64,000 nt of DNA from an uncultured Bacteroidales bacterium. Its GTDB lineage: Bacteria; Bacteroidota; Bacteroidia; Bacteroidales; F082. The notes under the pieces were generated by a model, which was given only the letters and a program-made list of their open reading frames with translations, was not told the origin of the DNA and did no database searches. Position 1 is the stretch's first letter. Each line of letters begins with the position of its first letter. Below are positions 35,528-42,618 of this stretch, piece by piece. The stretch lies in assembly GCA_946184615.1 (NCBI GenBank), contig CAMHFN010000001.1, positions 62,001 through 126,000 on the forward strand. Reading direction: 5' to 3'. A program made the translations under genes and the position numbers.

Positions 35528-36484
35528 ATGATTAAACTAATTTACCGATCGAGATGTTGGATTGCCTTCGCGCTCATCGCGTTGTTGGCAGCCTGTAACG
35601 TGAAGTCCGACATGGACAACATGGAGCGATTGGTTATGGAGATCGAAAACAAGTTTGAACGTGGCGAAGACATTTCGCAAGACACCTCCATCTTCCAGGC
35701 AAGACGCTACTTCGACCTCTCTGACGATGCTGAGATGAAGACTTTGTCGGCCCTTTATAGCGGTTGTGTGTATTGGCAACAGAACAATTATGATTCCGCC
35801 ATGAAAGCCTTGGACGAAGCTATCACCACCGCTAAGGAGAGCGAAGACCTCAGGCTGATGGAAAAGGTACAAACGACCATTTCGGCTTTACATGGCGACT
35901 TGGATCATACCGAAAACATGATTAGCGTGTTTTTGCGCCGCAGAAGAATGCTCAATATCATCCTCTTGGCTTTGGTAGCTGCTATCGGGGTGGTATTATT
36001 CCTCCTCTACCGTTCCGCACAAAAACGGGCTACCCTTGCCGAGATGAAGCTCAGCATGGCCGAACTGCAGAAGGAATCTGAGAACTTGGCCGAGACCAAC
36101 CGCGACAACCTCTTCCAACGGGCGATGATGATTTACAAGGTTTTCCTCATCGGAGAAAAGAAGGACATCGACCAAGAGACCTTCAACAAGGTAAAATCCA
36201 GCGTTTGTGGAAAGGATGCCGCCACTGCCTACGAAGCCATCTTTGACGCCTATCATCAAGTTTATCCCGAAGTAGTGCAACGGTTGCGCGATCATCAACC
36301 TTCTTTGACCGAAAGCGAGTTCAAGGTCTGCATCCTTTCCATGATGCCTTTCAGCGTGAAAGAGGTGGCCGATATTTTAAAGGTCTCCCCTGCCATGGTC
36401 GGCAAATGCCGGACAGGAATCCGGAAGAAATTTGGAATTACGGAGGTGAGAGGGAGTATTGAGGAATTGGTGGCGAGATTATAA
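35528..36484 (+). CDS. Membrane-bound regulator with C-terminal helix-turn-helix
   Basis: A 318-residue protein. The N-terminus is a lipoprotein-type signal (IALLAACNVK), then about 110 helical residues with a TPR-like pair (ALYSGCVYWQQNNYDSAMKALDEAI shape), a membrane helix (about residues 133-155, NIILLALVAAIGVVLFLLY), a coiled coil, and a C-terminal LuxR/sigma-4-like HTH (LTESEFKVCILSMMPFSVKEVADILKVS, split over residues 262-290). It probably senses an envelope signal and binds DNA from the membrane. The ATG at 35528 is preferred to an upstream in-frame alternative start at 35510 because of the promoter position. Its target may be the preceding receptor gene (inference). Confidence 0.75.
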   Translation: MIKLIYRSRCWIAFALIALLAACNVKSDMDNMERLVMEIENKFERGEDISQDTSIFQARRYFDLSDDAEMKTLSALYSGCVYWQQNNYDSAMKALDEAITTAKESEDLRLMEKVQTTISALHGDLDHTENMISVFLRRRRMLNIILLALVAAIGVVLFLLYRSAQKRATLAEMKLSMAELQKESENLAETNRDNLFQRAMMIYKVFLIGEKKDIDQETFNKVKSSVCGKDAATAYEAIFDAYHQVYPEVVQRLRDHQPSLTESEFKVCILSMMPFSVKEVADILKVSPAMVGKCRTGIRKKFGITEVRGSIEELVARL

Positions 36485-36527
36485 GATAGTTTTTCTTGGT
36501 TTCAGGTTAATATTAGTTTTTTTTATT

Positions 36528-36535
36528 TATCTTTG
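36528..36535 (+). promoter_or_regulatory. -7 element of the MntA/HepT operon
   Basis: TATCTTTG, 24 bases before the mntA-like ATG. Confidence 0.6.
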
Positions 36536-36559
36536 CGGAAAACAAAACCATAATCAACC

Positions 36560-36859
36560 ATGAGCGAACAGATCCTAATAAGCACTATTGCCGAGTATTT
36601 TAAGACCCAGCCAGTTTTAAAGGCTTGGTTGTTCGGGTCGTTTGCTCGTGGCGAAGCCACCCCCGATAGTGATGTGGATATTCTAGTTGAGTTTGACCAC
36701 AGCAATCCTATTGGATTATTTACTTACGCCCAAATTTGGAGGGATTTGCAGGAGCGTCTAGGCCGTAATGTTGACCTCGTGGAAGAAGGCACGCTAAAAC
36801 CCTTTGCCGTGGAGTCCGCTAACCGTGATAAAAAACTAGTGTATGAGAGAACAAACTAA
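36560..36859 (+). CDS. mntA: MntA-type nucleotidyltransferase antitoxin
   Basis: A 99-residue minimal nucleotidyltransferase. The signature GSX10DXD is complete (GSFARGEATPDSDVD, about residues 26-40), with a third acidic residue in NVDLVEEG. In characterised MntA/HepT systems the antitoxin adenylylates a tyrosine of the HEPN toxin, using ATP. The gene overlaps the HepT gene by 17 bases, as in known toxin-antitoxin operons. Confidence 0.88.
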   Translation: MSEQILISTIAEYFKTQPVLKAWLFGSFARGEATPDSDVDILVEFDHSNPIGLFTYAQIWRDLQERLGRNVDLVEEGTLKPFAVESANRDKKLVYERTN

Positions 36860-37196
36860 GGACATTGATCGTCTGTTTCACATTGAAGAAAGCATAAATC
36901 ATGTGATGGATTTTCTTGAAGGCAAGGCTTTTGAGGACATGAAAGATGATGTGATGTGTTTTCACGCAGTGGTGTACAATATTATGATTATCGGTGAGGC
37001 CGCCAATATGCTAACTAAGGAATTCCGAGAAAAACACTCAGAAGTACCGTGGCGCAACATCATAGACATGCGTAATGTGCTAGTCCATGGGTATTATATT
37101 GCAAGTCCACTGTTCATTTGGGAAACTTATACCAAAGACCTTGGGCCTTTATTGGAGCATGTAAGACGGTATATTGCTGAAATGAAGAACATTTGA
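36843..37196 (+). CDS. hepT: HepT-type HEPN toxin (DUF86 RNase)
   Basis: A 117-residue helical HEPN-domain protein of the DUF86 family. The active-site motif RX4HXY is intact (RNVLVHGY, about residues 78-85), with a tyrosine that is the expected target of MntA. Toxins of this type are RNases that cleave tRNA or mRNA when freed from the antitoxin. An aromatic/glycine turn MIIGEAANML lies in the centre, typical of the family. Its stop is 23 bases from the stop of the convergent gene at 37220. Confidence 0.88.
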   Translation: MREQTKDIDRLFHIEESINHVMDFLEGKAFEDMKDDVMCFHAVVYNIMIIGEAANMLTKEFREKHSEVPWRNIIDMRNVLVHGYYIASPLFIWETYTKDLGPLLEHVRRYIAEMKNI

Positions 37197-37219
37197 TGCA
37201 GCCTAACGAGGGTTGGATT

Positions 37220-37981
37220 TTAGATTTCGTATGCCTGCAACAAAAAATCTTGATTGTTGACGTCTGAACAAAAAAGCGGAGACAATAATCTTCTACTCTT
37301 CATAGCCCTTTGAGCCGTATTCTTTTCTGGGCTTTTTATCGCATTTACCAATTGATTTCCTTCAAGTTGAGAACAATACAAACAAAATTTATTCTTTTCA
37401 CTAAATTTATACAATCGGCAAGTAAAATCATAAAACCTGCCCCATTTTGTATGTACAGGATTAAGAATCACATCTACACAATCCATTAGTTTGTCAAAAC
37501 GCTTTTTTGGATAGCTATTTTGCAAGCGAAACTCTGCTCTATTTTTAACGCCTCGTTGGGTTTTCAATATATTGTTTTCTCCACATTGAATAACCAAAAA
37601 GCGTTTTTCGCCTACCATAAACTGTCGGTGACACTCTAGTTCATCAAGCAATCTCTCAATGTTTTCTTCCATTGCATCCTTATGCTCACTGAAGACTTGG
37701 TGTGTTTTGAGATCTATAACCTTTCCGTTTTGTAAAAGAAAAAGCTGGTTTCCGACAAGACCCGGTGACAATTTCAATTCAAACAGAGCGGTGACTTTTT
37801 CATTATGGACTAATTGACAAACAGAGCTTAAATCTTCTATGTTATTAAACACCCACTCGCTAAACATCACAAAATCAGCATCCTTTTTATTGAGTATTTC
37901 CACTACAATACTGATCCGAAGTTTTCTCTGCTTTGAAGACAAACGATTCCAACTGGGAAATGAAACCAATTTTATTACCAT
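37220..37981 (-). CDS. Unrecognised protein, possibly nitrilase-like
   Basis: A 253-residue soluble protein with no signal peptide, encoded in A/T-rich DNA. I do not recognise it with certainty. Some segments resemble the carbon-nitrogen hydrolase fold: DADFVMFSEW (Glu42), DLKTHQVF (Lys92) and FLVIQCGEN (Cys133), spaced as a Glu-Lys-Cys triad should be, then CVDVILNPVHTKWGRF. The usual catalytic-loop residues after the cysteine are absent. It faces the MntA/HepT pair and may belong to the same accessory patch. No function is assigned. Confidence 0.55.
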   Translation of the reverse strand: MVIKLVSFPSWNRLSSKQRKLRISIVVEILNKKDADFVMFSEWVFNNIEDLSSVCQLVHNEKVTALFELKLSPGLVGNQLFLLQNGKVIDLKTHQVFSEHKDAMEENIERLLDELECHRQFMVGEKRFLVIQCGENNILKTQRGVKNRAEFRLQNSYPKKRFDKLMDCVDVILNPVHTKWGRFYDFTCRLYKFSEKNKFCLYCSQLEGNQLVNAIKSPEKNTAQRAMKSRRLLSPLFCSDVNNQDFLLQAYEI

Positions 37982-38072
37982 AACTTATGTTTTCTCTATT
38001 ATGTCACAACAAAAACAATATCCAAATATTGTTTTTTATGAAATTTTCCATATTAGGATATTGTTATTCTAT

Positions 38073-39209
38073 CTAAAACCTGTAAACCACCAGCCCTTTC
38101 AGCATCCAGTCGTGGAAGATGCCCCGATAATCAAGGTCGGTCAAATTGTCCGGGATTTCCAACTGGCTATTGTTGATAGCGTCGCGGCTGCGGAAATAGA
38201 ACCGATTGTAGGTAAATTGCGAAGAGAAATATACCCGTCCCATGGTGAGGCTGACCGCAGCACTGCCAATGTAATTGGGAACGGGATAGCATATTATCTT
38301 GGATACTTTTTCGCCCAGATTCATGTCATCGTCGTATTCGTAAGAAGTGGTCTTAAGGGAGTTGAACAAGGTAATCACCGGCATGGCGGTAAGGTTGATG
38401 GTAAGGTTGCGGAGTCCTTCGTCACGCTGCCCTACGGGATCTCGATGCCATGGTACAAAATTGACCGAATAGCCGCCACCCACCGAGGCTTGCATGGTGG
38501 CGAAGCAGTCCAATAAATTGTAGCTATCCATTGCGGCTTCGTGGGAATTGTACAAGTCGCCTTGCATGTAGCGCGCCGTCAACATCCATGAGCCCGCCGT
38601 ACGCCGCTGCACCAGCCCCATCTTATAAGCGGCGGGATAGGCGAAACGTTTGTTGTTGAAGACATAATAACCATCAATCGTGAAACTTCTTAAGGCAGCC
38701 TTTTCCTCAGAAGTGAATTCATCATGCAGATAAATCTCATCACCCTCTTCCCCTAGCGTAAATCCCGAGACAAATTGATTGGTGATTTTGAAGTAATTGA
38801 GCCTCACACCCCACGACTTCCCCACAATATTGAAAGCAAAAGAACTTTTTTTCGCAGCGCTTCGAGGCCCCACTTCGAGCCCATAGCCAAAACCCACATT
38901 GCCATAGCCGACTTCAAGGCCGATCTTTTTGCAAAGTCCCTCGCCAAGACTGTAACTTGAGACACCTGTGAGTGGACTTCCATCTGGCATATTAATGCCA
39001 AAATTGACATCCACGTCGAAACCCGCTTTTTGTCCCGTGGTAAACAATCCCAAAGAAAAACAAGGTTTAGGTTGGTAAATGCGGGTCGTGTCAACCACGG
39101 CGGGTTTGGTAATAAAAGCATTGGCTTTTTGCCAGAAAGAACGCTCCTGGGCTTGCATGCCAATTGCAGCAATTATAAGAATTATGATCAGAAAACCACG
39201 TTTCATCAT
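38073..39209 (-). CDS. DUF4421 outer-membrane protein
   Basis: A 378-residue protein recognised as the DUF4421 family of Bacteroidota. A signal peptide (cleaved after GMQAQ) is followed by strands alternating aromatic and polar residues and the ending DYRGIFHDWMLKGLVVYRF, which fits a beta-barrel. The function is unknown. The first in-frame Met codon is TTG at 39215; I prefer the ATG at 39209 (or 39206). It lies 17 bases after the HAD-GNAT gene stop and is probably co-transcribed with it. Confidence 0.8.
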   Translation of the reverse strand: MMKRGFLIIILIIAAIGMQAQERSFWQKANAFITKPAVVDTTRIYQPKPCFSLGLFTTGQKAGFDVDVNFGINMPDGSPLTGVSSYSLGEGLCKKIGLEVGYGNVGFGYGLEVGPRSAAKKSSFAFNIVGKSWGVRLNYFKITNQFVSGFTLGEEGDEIYLHDEFTSEEKAALRSFTIDGYYVFNNKRFAYPAAYKMGLVQRRTAGSWMLTARYMQGDLYNSHEAAMDSYNLLDCFATMQASVGGGYSVNFVPWHRDPVGQRDEGLRNLTINLTAMPVITLFNSLKTTSYEYDDDMNLGEKVSKIICYPVPNYIGSAAVSLTMGRVYFSSQFTYNRFYFRSRDAINNSQLEIPDNLTDLDYRGIFHDWMLKGLVVYRF

Positions 39210-39226
39210 GTTCAAACTTTAAATAA

Positions 39227-40396
39227 TTAACGGTTTAACCTCATGATCTTCACCGGCCTTTCGTCACCATGATAAAGATGGCTGCACCAGTTGATTTTCC
39301 CAGTGTCACGAAAACCACATTTCTCCATCACCCGGCCTGAGGCTGGATTATCCACAAAGAAGTCGGCCCAAAGGGTTTGGAAATGCTTCACGTTGAAGCA
39401 ATAGTCAATCATGGCTTGAAGCGCTTCCGTACAGAGGCCTTGGTTCCAATAGGGCTTGGCTATCCAATAGCCTAGCTCGGCATCGTCAGGAGCGATGTCG
39501 ATATTACTCTCGCCGTAGGCGTAATAGCCCATGCATCCGATGGGTTCGCCTTTCTCCTTCAACTCCAAAGCCCAGACATGATCACTTGAAAAGATGGTCC
39601 GGATGGTCTGAAGGCTTTCTTCGACAGATTGATGCGGAGGCCAGCCGGCACGGGGACCCACATCGGGGTCGGAGGCATACTTGAAAAGGGTTTCTGCATC
39701 GGCGTCACGCCAAGGGCGGAAACGAAGACGTGTCGTCTCCAAATAGTTAGTCTCAGCCAATAAACACTTACGCAACTCCTCCACGGTGTCAACGATTTTG
39801 TTTCCTGCCAACTGCTCTCGGGTACGATTGCCCCAACTGACGGCAATGCCATCAATGTCACCATTGATAGCCGTCTGCATGTCGGTGTTGGAGTCGCCCA
39901 CCATGACCGCATCGGCAGGATCACAACCTGCCTTGGCCAGCACGGAGGCAACAATCTCTGGTGACGGTTTCATGGGATAACCCACCCGGTTGCCGAAGAT
40001 GGTAACAAAAGTAATGTCCGGAAAAAACTCATGAATGAGTCGTTCCGTACCTTCTTGTACCTTGTTGGAAACGACAGCCAATTGAACACCTCTGACATAC
40101 AAGTCATTAAGCAGTTCCACAATACCTGGGAAGGGACGGGTGTGTTCATCGATATGGGCCAAATAATACCCCTTGAACTCTGCCACGCAGGTTTCAAGAT
40201 AGGCATCGTCCAGTTCCATCGGAGAGAAGGCTTTACGGATCAAGTTACGGATGCCATGGCCCACCATCTTGCGGTATTGCTCCACCGTGTATTGTGGCAT
40301 CCCATGTCGTTCCAAGATAGAATTGACAGCATTGCCAAGGTCCTCGATGGTGTCGAGCAGGGTACCGTCTAAATCGAAAATAACCAATTTCTTCAT
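39227..40396 (-). CDS. HAD phosphatase fused to a GNAT acetyltransferase
   Basis: A 389-residue two-domain protein in one frame. Residues 1-215 are a HAD hydrolase of the phosphoglycolate-phosphatase type (FDLDGTLLDT at 5-14; AVVSNK; MKPSPE; MVGDSNTDMQTA). Residues 217-389 are a RimJ-like GNAT N-acetyltransferase (ETTRLRFRPWRDADA, YWIAKPYWNQGLCTEALQAM, NPASGRVMEKCGF). No linker longer than a few residues separates them. The fusion could couple removal of a phosphate with acetylation of a metabolite or protein, but the substrate is unknown. Its -7 element ends five bases before the ATG, which suggests a leaderless message. No frameshift or internal start suggests two separate genes. Confidence 0.88.
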   Translation of the reverse strand: MKKLVIFDLDGTLLDTIEDLGNAVNSILERHGMPQYTVEQYRKMVGHGIRNLIRKAFSPMELDDAYLETCVAEFKGYYLAHIDEHTRPFPGIVELLNDLYVRGVQLAVVSNKVQEGTERLIHEFFPDITFVTIFGNRVGYPMKPSPEIVASVLAKAGCDPADAVMVGDSNTDMQTAINGDIDGIAVSWGNRTREQLAGNKIVDTVEELRKCLLAETNYLETTRLRFRPWRDADAETLFKYASDPDVGPRAGWPPHQSVEESLQTIRTIFSSDHVWALELKEKGEPIGCMGYYAYGESNIDIAPDDAELGYWIAKPYWNQGLCTEALQAMIDYCFNVKHFQTLWADFFVDNPASGRVMEKCGFRDTGKINWCSHLYHGDERPVKIMRLNR

Positions 40397-40401
40397 GCCA
40401 G

Positions 40402-40409
40402 CAAAGATA
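40402..40409 (-). promoter_or_regulatory. -7 element of the HAD-GNAT gene, abutting the start
   Basis: TATCTTTG on the minus strand with only five bases before the ATG at 40396. Confidence 0.55.
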
Positions 40410-40426
40410 CAAAAAGTCCTAAATTA

Positions 40427-40496
40427 GCAAAGTACCCCAACGGCACTACGCACCTCCCATCGGTCCGGTGCTGATGTGCCTTTTGAGGTACTTTGC
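40427..40496. repeat. Nested inverted repeat downstream of rocD
   Basis: Outer arms GCAAAGTACC (40427-40436) and GGTACTTTGC (40487-40496), then GGCAC (40442-40446) with GTGCC (40476-40480), then GCACC (40450-40454) with GGTGC (40467-40471): a 70-base structure with small internal loops. A shorter GCCCG...CGGGC pair lies next to it (about 40499-40517). It may be a terminator without T-run or a processed 3' RNA. Confidence 0.5.
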
Positions 40497-40539
40497 ACGC
40501 CCGCCAAACCGACGGGCTTTTTCATTCATTACAGCAAGA

Positions 40540-41772
40540 TCATTCAAACGAGGCGATGGCCTTCTTGATGATCTCAATGGCTTCGCGGAGCTCGGCCTCG
40601 GTGATGACCAAGGGCGGAGCGAAACGGATGATGTGCTGGTGAGTAGGCTTGGCCAACAGACCGAGGTCACGCATCTTTAAGCACACATCCCAAGCCTCTT
40701 TGCCGTCTTTGGGTTTAATGATCACGGCATTGAGCAAGCCTTTACCACGGACCTTCTCGATCATCGGGCTCTTGATCTTGCCGATTTCTTCGCGGAAGAT
40801 CTTTCCAAGACGCTCGGCGTTCTCCATCAAGTGCTCTTCCTTGATGACTTCAAGAGCGGCGATGGAAACACGGGCAGCGATGGGGTTGCCACCAAAAGTG
40901 GAGCCATGTTCGCCTGGCTTGATGTTCAGCATGATGTCGTCGTCGGCCAACACACAGGAGACCGGCACCACACCACCACCGAGGGCCTTACCCAGGATGA
41001 GGATGTCGGGACGCACGCCTTCGTGGTCGCAGGCCAGCATCTTACCCGTACGGGCGATACCGCACTGCACCTCGTCGGCCATAAACAACACGTTGTACTT
41101 CTTGCAGATGTCGTAGCACTTCTTCAGGTAGCCGTCATCCGGGACGTACACACCAGCCTCGCCTTGGATGGGCTCCAACAAGAAACCGGCAATCTCCTTA
41201 CCTTCCTTGGCCAGCACTTGCTCGAGGGCGTCGGGGTCGTTGTAAGGGATACGGATGAAGCCAGGAGTCATGGGACCGTAGTTAGCATAGCTCTCGGGGT
41301 CGTTACTCATGGTGATAATGGTGATGGTACGGCCGTGGAAGTTGCCTTCGCAGCACACGATCTTCACCTTGTCGTTCGGAATGCCTTTCTTAACCACACC
41401 CCAACGGCGAGCGAGCTTCAGACCGGTTTCATCGGCTTCGGCACCAGAGTTCATCGGCAACACCTTGTCGTAGCCGAAGTACTCCGTAACGTATTTTTCC
41501 CAAACGCCCAGTGCGTCGTTGTAGAAAGCGCGGCTGCTGAGGGTCAGGCGTTCAGCCTGGTCGGTCATGGCCTTGATGATTTTGGGATGGCAGTGACCTT
41601 GGTTCACTGCGGAGTAAGCTGACAAAAAGTCGAAGTACTCTTTGCCTTCGACATCCCACACCTTGGCGCCCTTGCCTTTGGCGAGAACGACCGGCAGCGG
41701 GTGATAGTTATGGGCACCGTACTTGGCTTCCAGGTCCATAGCCTGCTGTGATGACGTGATTTTTTCGATCAT
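40540..41772 (-). CDS. rocD: Ornithine--oxo-acid aminotransferase
   Basis: A 410-residue class III PLP aminotransferase moving the delta-amino group of ornithine to 2-oxoglutarate. Features include [17 protein letters not shown] at about 49-65, [18 protein letters not shown] near 107, EGNFHGRTI, the [14 protein letters not shown] segment, [17 protein letters not shown] and the PLP lysine in [11 protein letters not shown] (near 260). These match ornithine aminotransferase better than acetylornithine aminotransferase. Monocistronic, with its own -7 element. Confidence 0.9.
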   Translation of the reverse strand: MIEKITSSQQAMDLEAKYGAHNYHPLPVVLAKGKGAKVWDVEGKEYFDFLSAYSAVNQGHCHPKIIKAMTDQAERLTLSSRAFYNDALGVWEKYVTEYFGYDKVLPMNSGAEADETGLKLARRWGVVKKGIPNDKVKIVCCEGNFHGRTITIITMSNDPESYANYGPMTPGFIRIPYNDPDALEQVLAKEGKEIAGFLLEPIQGEAGVYVPDDGYLKKCYDICKKYNVLFMADEVQCGIARTGKMLACDHEGVRPDILILGKALGGGVVPVSCVLADDDIMLNIKPGEHGSTFGGNPIAARVSIAALEVIKEEHLMENAERLGKIFREEIGKIKSPMIEKVRGKGLLNAVIIKPKDGKEAWDVCLKMRDLGLLAKPTHQHIIRFAPPLVITEAELREAIEIIKKAIASFE

Positions 41773-41819
41773 GATTCGATATTTAAGGATTTAAAGATTA
41801 TAAAATTAAAATCGAGCGG

Positions 41820-41827
41820 CAAAGATA
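41820..41827 (-). promoter_or_regulatory. -7 element of rocD
   Basis: TATCTTTG on the minus strand, 47 bases before the rocD ATG. Confidence 0.6.
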
Positions 41828-41904
41828 AGGTTTTATTCTTGATTATTCAATTTTTTCCATGGGTATTTTACAGCGTTGATCTTCACCATGAGACACGTGC
41901 AACC

Positions 41905-42549
41905 TTATAATGCGACATAGGGATTAAAATCTTTTTCCTCGCCTATCGTGGTTGGTTCGCCGTGACCCGAATACACTTCTGTATCATTAGGTAAGGTAAA
42001 CAAACGGCCTCGGATAGATTCTCGTAGTTCCTCGAAATTGCCACCTGGAAAATCGGTACGGCCAACACTGCGACAGAAAAGCGCATCACCAGTGAAGACC
42101 CAGCCCTCAGCTTCTGCATACAAGCTAATACTCCCTCGAGCATGACCTGGGGTGCAAATCACCTCCAGGGTTCCGTTACCGACCTTGATGATTTCTCCAT
42201 CCTCCAACTCCACCTCAGGCAGCCTACATTCTTCCATTATGGACAATCCAAACATCATCGCCTGCTGACGAGAACGAAGGATGTCGCTTTTCACATCAGG
42301 ATGTGCCGCCGCATGAATGCCATAATGCTTCTTAACGGCCTCATTCCCCATAACATGGTCTATATGTCCATGGGTATTTACGATCATCAGCGGCTCTAAC
42401 TGATGAAGATCGATAAAGCCCAGAAGCTCATCCACTTCAGAAGAAGAAGCACACCCTGGATCGAGGATGACACATTGTCGGGTCTCATCATATATAATAT
42501 ATGTGTTTTCCGAAAAAGGATTAAATACAAAGGAGTTTATTTGAAGCAT
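41905..42549 (-). CDS. MBL-fold metallohydrolase (glyoxalase II-like)
   Basis: A 214-residue metallo-beta-lactamase-fold protein. The zinc motif THGHIDH (about residues 59-65), further ligands in TPGHARGS, TGDALF and SGHGEPT are all present. It has the short glyoxalase II-like form without the substrate-binding helical domain, as in YcbL-type proteins, so thioester or persulfide hydrolysis is plausible. It is cytoplasmic, monocistronic and transcribed from a promoter overlapping the divergent PD40 gene's regulatory region. Confidence 0.9.
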   Translation of the reverse strand: MLQINSFVFNPFSENTYIIYDETRQCVILDPGCASSSEVDELLGFIDLHQLEPLMIVNTHGHIDHVMGNEAVKKHYGIHAAAHPDVKSDILRSRQQAMMFGLSIMEECRLPEVELEDGEIIKVGNGTLEVICTPGHARGSISLYAEAEGWVFTGDALFCRSVGRTDFPGGNFEELRESIRGRLFTLPNDTEVYSGHGEPTTIGEEKDFNPYVAL

Positions 42550-42572
42550 ATTGATTTATTAATTTGCGGGAG

Positions 42573-42580
42573 CAAAGGTA
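42573..42580 (-). promoter_or_regulatory. -7 element of the MBL-fold gene
   Basis: TACCTTTG on the minus strand, 23 bases before the ATG at 42549. Confidence 0.55.
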
Positions 42581-42592
42581 AGGAGATTTCTG

Positions 42593-42600
42593 TATCTTTG
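42593..42600 (+). promoter_or_regulatory. -7 element of the PD40/barrel gene
   Basis: TATCTTTG, 18 bases before the ATG at 42619, and only 12 bases from the divergent -7 element at 42573-42580. Confidence 0.6.
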
Positions 42601-42618
42601 CAGATTATTCTTTCAAAG

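Noticed and set aside
40427-40517. CRISPR-like repeat
   Set aside because: Arms are inverted, not direct repeats, with only one unit and no spacers.
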